NCBI GenBank assembly: GCA_030426085.1
Contig: JAUHYW010000044.1
Location: forward strand, 1-64,000
DNA from: a bacterium
GTDB lineage: Bacteria > Myxococcota_A > Bradymonadia > UBA7976 > UBA1532
Length of the DNA stretch: 64,000 nucleotides
Reading direction: 5' to 3'
The notes beneath the pieces were generated by a model, which had not been told where the DNA came from, did no database searches, and worked only from the letters and a program-made list of their open reading frames with translations. The stretch's first letter is position 1, and every line of letters begins with the position of its first letter. This document shows, in pieces, positions 26,093-36,000 of this stretch. The translations under genes and the position numbers were made by a program.

Positions 26093-27397
26093 ATGGCCAC
26101 CGACGATCTCGCGACCCTCTGGCGCGCCATCCGGCAGGCGGGCGGCGTGCAGCCGTACATCGACGCCGAGCTGCAACGGCGGGGTTTCGCCACCGCCCGC
26201 CGCGACACCGAGGGTATGAGCAAGCGCCAGCTCGACGACTACAAGAAGGCGCTCAAGGCCGAGGCCGCCGAGCGCAAGGCGCTGAAGAAGGCCGCCTGGC
26301 TGGCCTACAAGGCCAACCACATCGTGCACCTCGGCGACGGGGTCTACTTCAACGACGCCGACGACTTCGATCGCTACGACCCGCCCGAGCCCGAGGCCCG
26401 GCGGGCCGAGAACGAGCTGCCCCCGCTCGAGACGCCGACCGATCTGGCCGAGGCGCTGGGCGTGGGCATCCCCGAGCTGCGCTGGATGGCCTACCACCGC
26501 GATCTGGCCGAGCGCATCCACTACCGCCGCTTCACGATCCCCAAGAAGAGCGGCGGCGAGCGGGCCATCTGGGCCCCGCTGCCCAAGCTCAAGGCGGCCC
26601 AGCGGTGGATCCTGCGGGCGATCGTCGAGCGGCTGCCGGTGCACGGGGCGGCCCACGGGTTCCTGCCAGGGCGCTCGATCTTCACCAACGCCAAGGCCCA
26701 CACCGGCGCCCGCATCGTGCTGGGCATGGACCTCGAAGACTTCTTCCCCACCGTCACCTGGCGCCGGGTGAAGGGCGTCTTCCGCACCGCCGGCTACCGG
26801 GAGCAGGTCGCCACGCTGCTGGCGATGCTGTGCACCGAGGCCCCCCGGGAGGTCATCGAGCACGACGGCCGCACCTACTTCGCCGCGCTCGGGCCCCGCT
26901 GCCTGCCCCAGGGCGCGCCCACGTCTCCTGCGCTGACCAACACCCTCTGCCTGCGCCTCGATCGCCGCCTGGCGGGCCTCGCGCGTTCGCAGGGCTGGCG
27001 CTACACCCGCTACGCCGACGACCTGACCTTCAGCCTGCCGATGGGCGGCCGCAGCCCGGCCAAGGCCCGGGTCGGCACCCTCATCGGCAGCGCGCGGCGC
27101 ATCGTCGAGGACGAGGGCTTCGCGGTGAACGCCGACAAGACCCGGGTGCTGCGCCGGGGCAGCCAGCAGAAGGTCACCGGCCTCGTCGTCAACGGCGACG
27201 GCCCGCCCCGGGTGCCGCGCACATTGCGCCGTCAGCTCCGGGCGGCGATCCACAACCTCGAGAGCGGCCGCCCGCTGCCGCCCGACGAGTCCTTCGCCCG
27301 CCTGTGCGGCTACGCGGCCTACGTGCACCTCGCGGACGCCGACGAGGGCCGGGCGATGCTCGACGCGCTGCACGATCTGGCCGCCGCGGCGGGGTGA
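26093..27397 (+). CDS. Retron-type reverse transcriptase
   Basis: 434 residues from the ATG at 26093 (GGAG 8 bases upstream); an in-frame GTG at 26084, overlapping the preceding stop, is an alternative. After a charged N-terminal extension of about 115 residues comes the RT domain: YRRFTIPKKSGGERAIWAPL, the retron hallmark NAKAH (199-203), VLGMDLEDFFPTV, CLPQGAPTSPALTN, YADD catalytic motif (307-310), NADKTRVL and the thumb motif VTG (361-363). Together NAxxH, YADD and VTG define retron RTs, which convert a structured msr-msd RNA into msDNA. The long N-terminal extension resembles myxobacterial retron RTs as I remember them. No maturase or HNH domain is present, arguing against a group II intron. 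Confidence 0.95.
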   Translation: MATDDLATLWRAIRQAGGVQPYIDAELQRRGFATARRDTEGMSKRQLDDYKKALKAEAAERKALKKAAWLAYKANHIVHLGDGVYFNDADDFDRYDPPEPEARRAENELPPLETPTDLAEALGVGIPELRWMAYHRDLAERIHYRRFTIPKKSGGERAIWAPLPKLKAAQRWILRAIVERLPVHGAAHGFLPGRSIFTNAKAHTGARIVLGMDLEDFFPTVTWRRVKGVFRTAGYREQVATLLAMLCTEAPREVIEHDGRTYFAALGPRCLPQGAPTSPALTNTLCLRLDRRLAGLARSQGWRYTRYADDLTFSLPMGGRSPAKARVGTLIGSARRIVEDEGFAVNADKTRVLRRGSQQKVTGLVVNGDGPPRVPRTLRRQLRAAIHNLESGRPLPPDESFARLCGYAAYVHLADADEGRAMLDALHDLAAAAG

Positions 27398-27428
27398 CGG
27401 GCGCCGGGCACGACCAAGCGAATTCGTC

Positions 27429-27470
27429 GACGGTCTGTCATTGCTCGTCAGGTCCTGGTATCAGACTGTC
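27429..27470. repeat. Inverted repeat between the RT gene and the kinase gene
   Basis: GACGGTCTG (27429-27437) pairs with CAGACTGTC (27462-27470) through 9 bp, one a G-U pair, with a 24-base loop. It begins 31 bases past the RT stop and ends directly before the kinase ATG. It could be a weak terminator, a translational control hairpin or an operator. The 73-base gap is too short to be the whole retron RNA. Confidence 0.35.
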
Positions 27471-29144
27471 ATGTCGAAGGGGTCCCAACTCGTCGGACGG
27501 ATTGTCGGCGGTCGCTATCGCATCGACGAGTTGATCGGCGAAGGCGGTTTCGGGCTCGTCTACCGCGGGACCCACCTCGACCTGGCGACACCGGTCGCCA
27601 TCAAGATCACGACCGAAGAGCGCCCCGACCTGCTTGCCCGCTTCCGCCGAGAGGCCCGAGCACAGGACCGCATCAACAGCCGCTTCGTCGTGCGTCTACG
27701 GGACTTCGGGCGCGAGCCGGACGGGCTGCACTACCTGATTCAGAACTTCGTGCCCGGGCGCAGCCTGGAAGAGATCGTGGACTTCGACGGCCCGCTCACC
27801 CCGGCCCGGGCGGTGCGGCTGACCCGGCAGATCTGCTTCGCGCTCGAAGAAGCGCACCTGCGGGGGGTCATCCACCGAGACGTCAAGCCATCGAACATCA
27901 TGGCGGTCGACACGCCGCGGGGCGAAGAGATCCGCCTGCTCGACTTCGGCATCGCGAAGATGCTCGACGAAGGCTCGAAAGAGCTCGGCCTGACCCGGAC
28001 CGGCCAGATCTACGGCACGGTCGCCTACATGGCACCCGAGCAGCTCCAGGGCCGTCCGCCGGTCCCGGCGACCGATGTCTATGCTGTCTCCGGCACGCTC
28101 TTCACCCTCCTGACCGGCGAGTATCCCTATCGAGGCACGGTCAAGTCGGTCGCGATGCAACATCTGGTTGCGCCGTTGCCGACGCTGCCCCAGGAGTGCC
28201 CCGGCCCCATCCTCGATCCCATCATCCAACGTGGCATGGGCAAGGAACCCCTCGACCGCTTCCGCACCGCGGGCGCGATGGATCGCGCACTCGCCGAGGT
28301 GGAGCGCCGGCTGGTCGGGCTGCCCGCCCGGGCCGAGCCCGAGACGGTCGTCGACAGCGCCGCATTGGAGCAGATCGAGGAGTTGGATCCGAGGCTGCTT
28401 CAGCCCATCGACGGGGACTCGCGGGTCTGGGACGAGACCCGACGCGCCCGGATCTCGGCGCTGAGCCATCATCTGCGGGGTCAGCTCGACGAAGCCCGCA
28501 CCGAAGCGCGCTGGGTGCGGGGGCACAATCGGCGGCAGCTCGTCATCGGCGTCGGCGGCGCGGCGCTCGTGGGGGTCCTGCTCGCCATCGCCGTCCACGG
28601 GCTCACCGCCGATCCCGTGGTTCCCCCAATGAGTGTACGGACAGCGCCGACCACAACCGCCCGACCAGCGCCCGAGGCCCAACCAGAGTCGGTCGTCGCC
28701 CGACCGATCGAAGTGAAGCCCGCGGGCCCGGTCGAGATCCAGGTGCCACCGACACGCATCGCCGTCGAAGCCGCGGCGCCCGACGAACCGTCAGCCGCTC
28801 GTGCGCCGGTGGAGCGCCGCAAGGTCGCGAAGAAGGTCCGGCCGAAGCCGCCCGAGTTCGCGCCGTCGCTGCGGCGGCCTCGCACGGCAAAGCCGCTGCC
28901 CGAAGCGACCGGCAACCCCCCGCCCGCCGATGATGGGTACCTCAAGCTACTCGCAAAGCCGCCGGCCCGCGCCTCGATTCGTGGCCGTGATCTGGGCTGG
29001 ACACCCGTTCTCAAGCACGCGCTGCCTCCAGGCACGTATACCGTCGATCTGAAACGGGATCAGTCGCCAAGCTACCGCGCCCGAGTCAGGGTGCGCATCG
29101 AGTCCGGCAAGACCCACTTCGAACGCTACACCCACCGTCCATAG
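27471..29144 (+). CDS. Membrane Ser/Thr protein kinase with C-terminal PEGA-like domain
   Basis: 557 residues. The kinase domain (about 15-275) is complete: glycine loop GEGGFGLVYRG, VAIKI lysine (about 45), HRDVKPSN catalytic loop (about 135), DFGIAK (about 158) and GTVAYMAPEQLQG activation segment, of the Hanks/PknB type. A membrane helix (LVIGVGGAALVGVLLAIAVHG, about 358-380) and a Pro/Ala-rich spacer lead to an outer domain (about 490-557) with PPARASIRGRDLGWTPVLKH and LPPGTYTVDLKRD, typical of PEGA domains. No strong ribosome-binding site precedes the ATG; a TTG at 27441 is possible. It has visibly more A/T at third positions than neighbours. Whether it belongs to the retron system is unknown. 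Confidence 0.9.
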   Translation: MSKGSQLVGRIVGGRYRIDELIGEGGFGLVYRGTHLDLATPVAIKITTEERPDLLARFRREARAQDRINSRFVVRLRDFGREPDGLHYLIQNFVPGRSLEEIVDFDGPLTPARAVRLTRQICFALEEAHLRGVIHRDVKPSNIMAVDTPRGEEIRLLDFGIAKMLDEGSKELGLTRTGQIYGTVAYMAPEQLQGRPPVPATDVYAVSGTLFTLLTGEYPYRGTVKSVAMQHLVAPLPTLPQECPGPILDPIIQRGMGKEPLDRFRTAGAMDRALAEVERRLVGLPARAEPETVVDSAALEQIEELDPRLLQPIDGDSRVWDETRRARISALSHHLRGQLDEARTEARWVRGHNRRQLVIGVGGAALVGVLLAIAVHGLTADPVVPPMSVRTAPTTTARPAPEAQPESVVARPIEVKPAGPVEIQVPPTRIAVEAAAPDEPSAARAPVERRKVAKKVRPKPPEFAPSLRRPRTAKPLPEATGNPPPADDGYLKLLAKPPARASIRGRDLGWTPVLKHALPPGTYTVDLKRDQSPSYRARVRVRIESGKTHFERYTHRP

Positions 29145-29152
29145 GCCGACCC

Positions 29153-30436
29153 TCAGGGCATCACATAGCGCACCCGCGCCCGGAAGTCCGGCGAGATGCC
29201 TTCGACCCACACGATCGCCACCCGGCCATCGGCCAGGGCGGTGATGGCCATCGGATACGGCGCCGCGTCGGCCTCGGTCGCCACCGGCACCGGCTCACCC
29301 ACCACCGCCGGATCCCCCGCGAGATCCACCCGCTGGAACCACAGCGCCGAGCGGCTGCCCTCGATCCGCCGGAACCACGCCAGCACTCCGCGGTCGCCGA
29401 CCGCCGCCAGCCCCGGCTGGACGTCGATCGCGCCCCCGCCGATATCCAGGCGAGGCCCGACGATGGGATCCAGCGCGATGACCGTACCCCCGCCCCGCTC
29501 GACGTGACCCAGCAGCGCCGGCCGGGCGCCGCCCGCCATGCGCCCCGATCCCGCCGGGGCCGACAGCGACGGGCCCACCATCAGCAGCGGCGAGTCGCGC
29601 CAGGGCGCCGCCACCACTTCGCCGGCGCCCTGATCGCCCTCGCTCCAGGCGATCCAGATCGTGCCGTCGTCGCTCACCGCGACGTCGGGATCGAGCTGCT
29701 GCACGCCGTCCAGCTCCTGCGACGCGGTCGGCCCCACCGGGTCGCCCTCGCCGTCGAGCCGCTGGCCGTACACCTGAAACGCCGACCGCGCCTCGACACC
29801 CCGGCTGCCGACGACCACGAAGCCCTCGTCGAGCGCGGCGACCTGCACCATCCACTGCCCGCCGCCGAACGGCGCCCCTTCGCGGGTGGTGACCAGCGGG
29901 CGCGAGGGGCCGCGGGGCGTGCCGTCGAGGTCGTAGAGCCGAGTGCGGGTGATCAGGTTGGGATCGGCGTCGCTCACGTCGTTGGTCCAGGCGAAGAGCA
30001 CGCCCGACGGCCCCACCGCCACCGACGGATCGACGTCGCTGTGCACCGGATCCTCGCTGACTTCGAACGGCGGGATGGTGGCCCGGCCGTCGCAGCCGAG
30101 GCGGGTGGCCCACACGTCGAAGGTGCTCGCTCCTGGCGTCACTCGATTGTAGACCACCCACAGCCCCGCGCCGTCGGCGGCGACCGCCGGGTGGATCTGT
30201 GTGCCTTCGCCCTCGGGGGCGAGCGGCAGCGTCACGTCCACCGGACCGCACGGCCCGGGGGCCATGTCGGGTGGTTCGGGCAGCGCATCGGGCGCGGCGT
30301 CGGCCGGCCCTTCATCCGGGCCGGCCTCTGGACCGACGCCGAGGTCGGCCCCGCCGTCCACCCCCTCCCCGTCGCCGCCGCTCCCCCCGACGCACCCGGC
30401 CAGACCCAGAGTCACGATCCAGAGCCATCGCTTCAT
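29153..30436 (-). CDS. Surface lipoprotein with predicted beta-propeller
   Basis: 427 residues. The ATG at 30436 is preferred because GGGAGGA precedes it and it begins a short lipoprotein signal (KRWLWIVTLGLAGC). The lipobox Cys is followed by an Asp/Gly/Pro-rich linker (about residues 17-55). The remainder has repeating strands with propeller character (IHPAVAADGAGLWVVYNRV, VDPSVAVGPSGVLFAWTNDV, LDPDVAVSDDGTIWIAWSEG, ITALADGRVAIVWVEGI). The repeats resemble those in secreted BNR-like or FG-GAP-like myxobacterial proteins. No catalytic motif was seen. It converges with the kinase gene, with 8 bases between. Confidence 0.75.
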   Translation of the reverse strand: MKRWLWIVTLGLAGCVGGSGGDGEGVDGGADLGVGPEAGPDEGPADAAPDALPEPPDMAPGPCGPVDVTLPLAPEGEGTQIHPAVAADGAGLWVVYNRVTPGASTFDVWATRLGCDGRATIPPFEVSEDPVHSDVDPSVAVGPSGVLFAWTNDVSDADPNLITRTRLYDLDGTPRGPSRPLVTTREGAPFGGGQWMVQVAALDEGFVVVGSRGVEARSAFQVYGQRLDGEGDPVGPTASQELDGVQQLDPDVAVSDDGTIWIAWSEGDQGAGEVVAAPWRDSPLLMVGPSLSAPAGSGRMAGGARPALLGHVERGGGTVIALDPIVGPRLDIGGGAIDVQPGLAAVGDRGVLAWFRRIEGSRSALWFQRVDLAGDPAVVGEPVPVATEADAAPYPMAITALADGRVAIVWVEGISPDFRARVRYVMP

Positions 30437-30484
30437 GTCCGTCCTCCCCATGGCATCGACCCATGACACGGGCGACCCCGTGGC

Positions 30485-32041
30485 TCACCCATCGCGCAGC
30501 TTGAACCGCTGGAGCTTGCCGGTCGCCGTGCGGGGCAGCGCGTCGACGAAGGTCACCCACCGGGGCCGTTTGTAGGATGCCAGTCGGGCGCGCACGAACG
30601 CGATCAGCGCCGCGCCCAGAGCCTCGTCGGCCACCGCGCCCGCCCGCAGCATCACGAACGCCTTCGGCTTGTCGAGCCCGTCGTGGTCGGGGTGGGCGAT
30701 GACCCCGCACTCGAGCACCGCCGGGTGTTCGAGCAGCGCGTCTTCGACCTCGAACGGCGAGACCCAGATGCCACCGACCTTCATGAGATCGTCGCCCCGC
30801 CCGCCGTAGGTGTAGTAGCCATCGGCGTCGCGGCGGTACATGTCACCGGTCCGCATCCAATGCCCGCGGAAGGTCGCCTTGGTGCGTTCGCGCTGGTTCC
30901 AATACATCATCGCGGTCGTCGGCCCGCCGACCTCGAGGTGACCCAGCTCACCGTCGGGGACCGGGCGGCCGGCGTCGTCCACCAGCCGCACGTCATAGCC
31001 CTCCACGACCCGGCCGGTGGTGCCGGGGCGCACCTCGCCGATGCGATTGCTGATGTAGATGTGAAGCGCCTCGGTCGAGCCGATGCCATCCAGGATGTCG
31101 AGCCCGGTGCGTCGCCGCCAGCGGTCGAGCAGCGCCGCGGGCAGCGGCTCGCCGGCAGACGTGCAGATCCGCAGGCTCGACGCCCCCGGCGCGGGCAGGC
31201 CGCCGTCGGCCGCGAGCAGCATGCCATACAGGGTGGGGACCCCGTAGAACACGGTCGGCCGATGGCGCGCGAGCACGTCGCAGACGGCGGCCGCGGTGGG
31301 GCGCCCTTCGAGCAGCACGGTGGTCGCGCCGACCGCCATCGGGAAGGTCAGCCCGTTGCCGAGCCCATAGGCGAAGAACAGCTTGGCAGCCGAGAAGACG
31401 ACGTCGTCCGCCTTCAGCGCCAGCACCGGGATGGCATACAGATCAGCGGTGGCGACGAGGTGGCTGTGCGCGTGCACCGCGCCCTTGGGGCGGCCGGTGG
31501 TGCCCGAGGTGTAGAGCCAGAAGGCCATGTCCCCAGCGCGGGTCGCGGCGAAGCCCTCGGCGGGCTTCGCCTCGGCGAGCGCGTCGGCCAGATCGAGCTG
31601 CCCGGGCACCGGCCCACCCGAGCCGGTCGAGACGAAGACGTGCTCCAGGTGGGGCAGCGCATCGAGCAGGGGCGCGAAGACCGGCCACAGGCCGGCCGAG
31701 ACAACGAGCGCCCGGGCCCGGCTGTCGGCGAGGATGTAGGCGTAATCTTTGGCGGTCAGGCGGGTGTTGAGGGGGATGGGCACCGCCCCGTGCTGCATCG
31801 CGCCGAGGAAGGCCGTCGGGAAGTCGATCGTGTCGTCGAGGCACAGCGCGACCCGATGCTCGGGGGGCACGCCGCGGGCGGCGAGGGCGCCGGCGAAGCG
31901 AGCGCAGCGATCGGCGAGGGCGGCGTAGGTCCACGGGCCGGCGTGGTCGATGAAGGCCACCCGCGCCCGGCGCTCGGGGGTCAGGTTGCGGCCGAGGAGC
32001 TGCTCGGCGGCGTTGCAGGCGTCGGCGAACTCGGGGGGCAT
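30485..32041 (-). CDS. Benzoate-CoA ligase family enzyme
   Basis: 518 residues starting MPPEFADACNAAEQLL. It is an adenylate-forming acyl-CoA synthetase: AMP-binding motif YTSGTTGRPKGAVH (about 175), IPLNTRLTAKDYAYILADSR, ICTSAGEPLPAALLDRWRRR, DILDGIGSTEALHIYISNR, TGDMYRRDADGYYTYGGRGD, and the C-terminal catalytic Lys in RTATGKLQRFKLR. The NR.T..DYAY and STE.LHI.ISN signatures are typical of the benzoate-CoA ligase family, which activates aromatic acids with ATP and CoA. No benzoyl-CoA pathway genes lie nearby, so the real substrate is uncertain; other aryl or short-chain acids are possible. Confidence 0.88.
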   Translation of the reverse strand: MPPEFADACNAAEQLLGRNLTPERRARVAFIDHAGPWTYAALADRCARFAGALAARGVPPEHRVALCLDDTIDFPTAFLGAMQHGAVPIPLNTRLTAKDYAYILADSRARALVVSAGLWPVFAPLLDALPHLEHVFVSTGSGGPVPGQLDLADALAEAKPAEGFAATRAGDMAFWLYTSGTTGRPKGAVHAHSHLVATADLYAIPVLALKADDVVFSAAKLFFAYGLGNGLTFPMAVGATTVLLEGRPTAAAVCDVLARHRPTVFYGVPTLYGMLLAADGGLPAPGASSLRICTSAGEPLPAALLDRWRRRTGLDILDGIGSTEALHIYISNRIGEVRPGTTGRVVEGYDVRLVDDAGRPVPDGELGHLEVGGPTTAMMYWNQRERTKATFRGHWMRTGDMYRRDADGYYTYGGRGDDLMKVGGIWVSPFEVEDALLEHPAVLECGVIAHPDHDGLDKPKAFVMLRAGAVADEALGAALIAFVRARLASYKRPRWVTFVDALPRTATGKLQRFKLRDG

Positions 32042-32114
32042 GGGGGCTCCTGCGGGCGGTGACCGTCCGGCGAGTATCCCCCATCCGAGCCCGGCGATCG
32101 AGCCGGTCGCCCGG

Positions 32115-33068
32115 TCAGAACTCGCCTTCGAGCCAGCGCAGCAACCGGATGAACCGGGGGTCGTCCCGGCCCTGATATACCTGCCGACCCCCGTGGGGCT
32201 GCTCGATGGGCTTGAGCAGCAACGGCGAGCGCAGGACATCGCCGGGGCGCACGAACCACTGGGTGGAGAGGAAGTTCCACCGGGTGGCGCAGTCGTCGCC
32301 TTCGGTCATCAGCCAGTAGCCATCGCCGCTGCCATCGGCCACATGGCACCCGGCGGTGGCGCAGTCGGCGACGAGCAGGTCGTCGATCGGCGGGCCCTCG
32401 GCCGACGGCTCGGCGTAGGCCGCCCAGAAGCCGGCCGAGTAGCCCAGCTCGCTGGTCGGGCCGGGCAGCGCCTCGCACGCCACGAGGCCGCCCTCGATCG
32501 GGCCATCGTCGCCCCCGTCCGGGCCGACGCCCCCGTCCCCGCAGTCATCGGCCGGGGCGGCGACGGGCGGCGCGGCCCACGCGATCAGCGCGTCGACCAG
32601 GGGCTGACTCGGGGCCAGACCGGTGCCCGCGTGGTAGGTGATGAGCACGCTCTGCTCGGGCGCGTCGAAGTCCATGAAGCCCGCCGCCTCGTCTCGGTTC
32701 TGCGCGTGCTGCGCGTCATCGAAGCCAGCGGGGTCGCCGGCGACCAGCGCGAAGGCACCGCCGCCAGCGCCCGGTGTGTGGCATGCGGAGCACTCGACGT
32801 ACAACCTGCCCTGCACGCGCTCGACGAAGGGCTCGAGGGCCCCCGGCTCGACCGGCACGCCCATGTCACAGGTGGGCGGTGGGGGTGGAGCCATGTCGGC
32901 GTCAGGATCACTATCCACCGCCATGTCCATGTCGGGGTCGGGGCCACCCGGCCCGGCTTCGGGCTGCGCGCCGCAGCCGTTGGGATCGATGCAGATGGGA
33001 CCCTTCTCGCACCCGACCAGCGCGAGGACCGTCAGCGATACGATGAGTCCATGACATGGTCGACCCAT
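32115..33068 (-). CDS. Cytochrome-c-like lipoprotein, partner of the multiheme cytochrome
   Basis: 317 residues. Lipoprotein signal with lipobox LALVGC, then a Pro/Asp/Met-rich linker. One canonical heme-binding motif, CSACH (about residue 95), lies in a region typical of c-type cytochromes (YVECSACHTPGAGGGAFALV). A second motif, CATAGCH, has four residues between cysteines (CxxxxCH). The C-terminal region ends with PLLLKPIEQPHGGRQVYQGR and RFIRLLRWLEGEF, a form seen in secreted proteins with planctomycete-type cytochrome domains. It lies 26 bases after the multiheme cytochrome gene and is probably cotranscribed. The two may pass electrons at the outer surface; this is inferred. Confidence 0.75.
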   Translation of the reverse strand: MGRPCHGLIVSLTVLALVGCEKGPICIDPNGCGAQPEAGPGGPDPDMDMAVDSDPDADMAPPPPPTCDMGVPVEPGALEPFVERVQGRLYVECSACHTPGAGGGAFALVAGDPAGFDDAQHAQNRDEAAGFMDFDAPEQSVLITYHAGTGLAPSQPLVDALIAWAAPPVAAPADDCGDGGVGPDGGDDGPIEGGLVACEALPGPTSELGYSAGFWAAYAEPSAEGPPIDDLLVADCATAGCHVADGSGDGYWLMTEGDDCATRWNFLSTQWFVRPGDVLRSPLLLKPIEQPHGGRQVYQGRDDPRFIRLLRWLEGEF

Positions 33069-33094
33069 GAGCCACCCCCTCGTCTGCCCGCCGC

Positions 33095-36000
33095 TCACTG
33101 GGCGAGCTCGACGGCGGTGCCCTGGGGCTGGCCGTCGGCGTCGAGCCAGCCGTCGAGCACGATGCCGGTGTTGGCGATGTCGTCCCCGCCGATGAGCCGC
33201 TGGAGCGTCGTCGCGCCGAGCGGCCCCGCCATCTGCCCGTTGCTCGCCCCGGCGCGGCTGGCCCGACCATCCCGATCCTGCAAGAGCGGGTGGGCGCTCG
33301 AGCTGTTGGGCACCCCATTGAACTGCACGATGCGGTCGAGGTCGTAGACCACCGCGTTCACCAGGTCGGCGAAGAGGTCGGCCGGCGCCTGCTCGTTGCA
33401 GTTCTCCCGGTCGGCGCGGGCGTCGAGCGGGTTGACCGGGCACCCGTTGGCGTCGAAGAGGAACAGCCCGGTCCCCTGCCCCGCCATCATGCGCACGAAG
33501 AACGGCGAGTTGAGCTGGTTGCCGGTGTTCTGCCCGATGTGGGTCTGCAAGACGTCGAAGTCGATGTCGGCGAACGCCTGATTGTCATAGGCCTCCACGA
33601 AGGCATCGTACTCGGCGATGACCGCGGCGTCGTCGAGCATGGCCCTGTTGACGTGGCACCCGACGCAATAGGTCGGGCCCTCGTTGCTGCCATCGACCGC
33701 GCCCCGGATGGAGTGGGGCATCATCTGGTTCATGCTCAGCGCCGGGAAGTCGTTGCGGCCGCCGTTGGCCGGGTTGTTGCCCTCACCGAGCCGGTCGGAG
33801 AACACGAAGACATCCGAGGTCTGGCCGTTGCGATCGACCGTGCGCCAGAACACCTTCTCGGCCGGCGAGATCTTGGTGATCGCCCCCCGGCTGTTGACCC
33901 CGAGGTACTGCATGACCGGGCTCTGGTAGACGAAGTCGGCGTTGGCCTCGTCGAGCAGGATGCGCTCCCCGGTGATGTTGCTGAAGTGATATTCGCCCGG
34001 GTCGGCGTCGTACTGCGTCGCGAGGTGGCACCCGATGCAGTTGTTGGTCCACGACGCGTGGCACGAGGCGCAGTCCATCGTCTCGAGGTGGCTGAAGCCC
34101 CGGTTGAGCACCGGATCGCCCTGGAGCGGGCCGATGCCGGTGGCCTGATCGCCGTCGGCGGCGCCCATGGCATACGACGCCTCGGGGCTGTACAGCGCCT
34201 GGGAGGTGATGGGATGGGTCCGCTGGCTCAGGACCGTCACGTCCCGGGTCTGGGGCACGTAATGCCGGGCCTTGTCGAGCCGGCTGGTGAGCCAGAAGTG
34301 GCCGTCGGCGCCCTGGGTGACATGGCGCAGCACGTTGCCCCGGCGGTCGACGGCGCACTCGGCGGCGTCCCCGTCGTAGGTGGTGCAGGGGGCGGTGGCG
34401 GCGAAGCTCTGCACGGTGCCATGGCACGACTCGCACTGGATGGCGGTGGCCTGATCCTGCCGGCTGCGGATCTGACCCGACGTCGGGTCGCCGGCCGTGC
34501 CCCCGTGCAGGTCCCGGCTGCCGTGGCAGTCGATGCAGCCCATGCCCCGCTCGTAGTGGATGTCGGGCGGGGTGTCGTCCCGCCCGTCGCCGTCGTAGTC
34601 CTCGTCGAGGATGTACTCGTTCGCGTTGCGCCCGTTGAACTCGGTGTTGCCCACCGCCGGGTTGTACAGCCGCTGGTCCTGGGCGGTGTTCTGGAAGGTG
34701 TCGGGGTTGGCCGGGTACTGGAGGTCGTCGGTCAGATCCTGGTTCTGGTCCAGCCGGATGCCCCAGAACTGGAGCACGGTGCGGTTGCTGCCCTGGTGGC
34801 AGCCGACGCACGCCCGATCGCTGATGCCGCGCACGAAGGCGCCGCCGGGCAGCACCTTGGCCACGTTGCGGATCTGGTGGGCCTCGACGTGGGCCCGCTC
34901 GCCGGGCGCGATCTGATCGGGGTTGGCCGGCTCGTCGAGCGGCACGTTGGGGTCGAAGCCCCGGTGGCGGCCGTCGTAGCTGTACTCCATGTGGCACGCG
35001 GTGCAGCCCGAGGAGCGGAAGTCGGCGTAGCGGTTGTTGTCGCCGGCGCTCCACAGGTGGCAGTTGCCGCAGGTGATGCTGACCTGCTCGTCGATCAGCG
35101 CTTCGAGCGGGCTGCCGGCCCGGATCCGGTTGGGCTTGAGCGGGTCGAGGTCGTCGTCGATGACATGGTTGGCGAGCGTCGCCGCGTCGTAGATCGCGTT
35201 GTTGAGCATCGGGCCGTTGAACTGGGCCAGCTCGGGCTGCTCGGCGAGCCGGCCGACCTCGCCGGTGTCGGCGTCGGCGGCGTTGTACCCCGGGTTCTGC
35301 ACCGCTCGGGGCGCCGAGTCGGCGAGGCTGTCGCCGTCGCGATCGACCCGATGCTCGGGGATGCGGTTGTCGACGCCCACGAGGAAGCGCGTCGCCGAGA
35401 AGAGGCCGGTGGTGGTGGCGAGCACCGATCGGGGCACCCACTGGGCGTGCTCGTCGCCGTGGCAGCCCTGCATGCCGCAGCCGCGGCCGGCGGAGACGAC
35501 GCGCAGATCGCCGGGGTTGACGAACTGGAGGTAGTCGAGGTTGGTGACCGGATCGCCGTCGGGGTCGAGGTAGGGGTCGGGCCCGAGGCGGTCGATCCCG
35601 GCGAGGGTGCGGCGGTTGAAGTCGGCGAGGAAGTCGTTCGCCCGCTGGTTGCGATCGCCGATGGCGGGCGGCGGCGGGACGTGGCTGCCAAGGCGCCCGG
35701 CGCCCCCGGGGTCGCCGCCGTGGCAGCCCTCGCAGGTGATGTACTGCGCGCCGGGGAACGGGTGGGGGTTCGAGATGCCGTCGCCGCTGTAGGCCGGATC
35801 ACCCGGGGCGGCCCCGTTGTGGCACGCCATGCAGGTCGAGACCTGCTGCACCGGGGGCTCGACGATCGGCTCACCCTCCGGGGGCGGGCACGGGGGCGAG
35901 GGCTCGTTGCAGAAGCGCACGTCGGCGTCGCAGCAGGCGAGGCGGTGCTGGAGGTAGTCCGGCTGGTCGACCGCGCAGACGTCGAAGTCGGCGCACGCGT

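Noticed and set aside
26093-27397. Group II intron or diversity-generating retroelement RT
   Set aside because: No maturase or HNH domain, no intron RNA domains and no template/variable repeat pair were seen; NAxxH and VTG are retron features.
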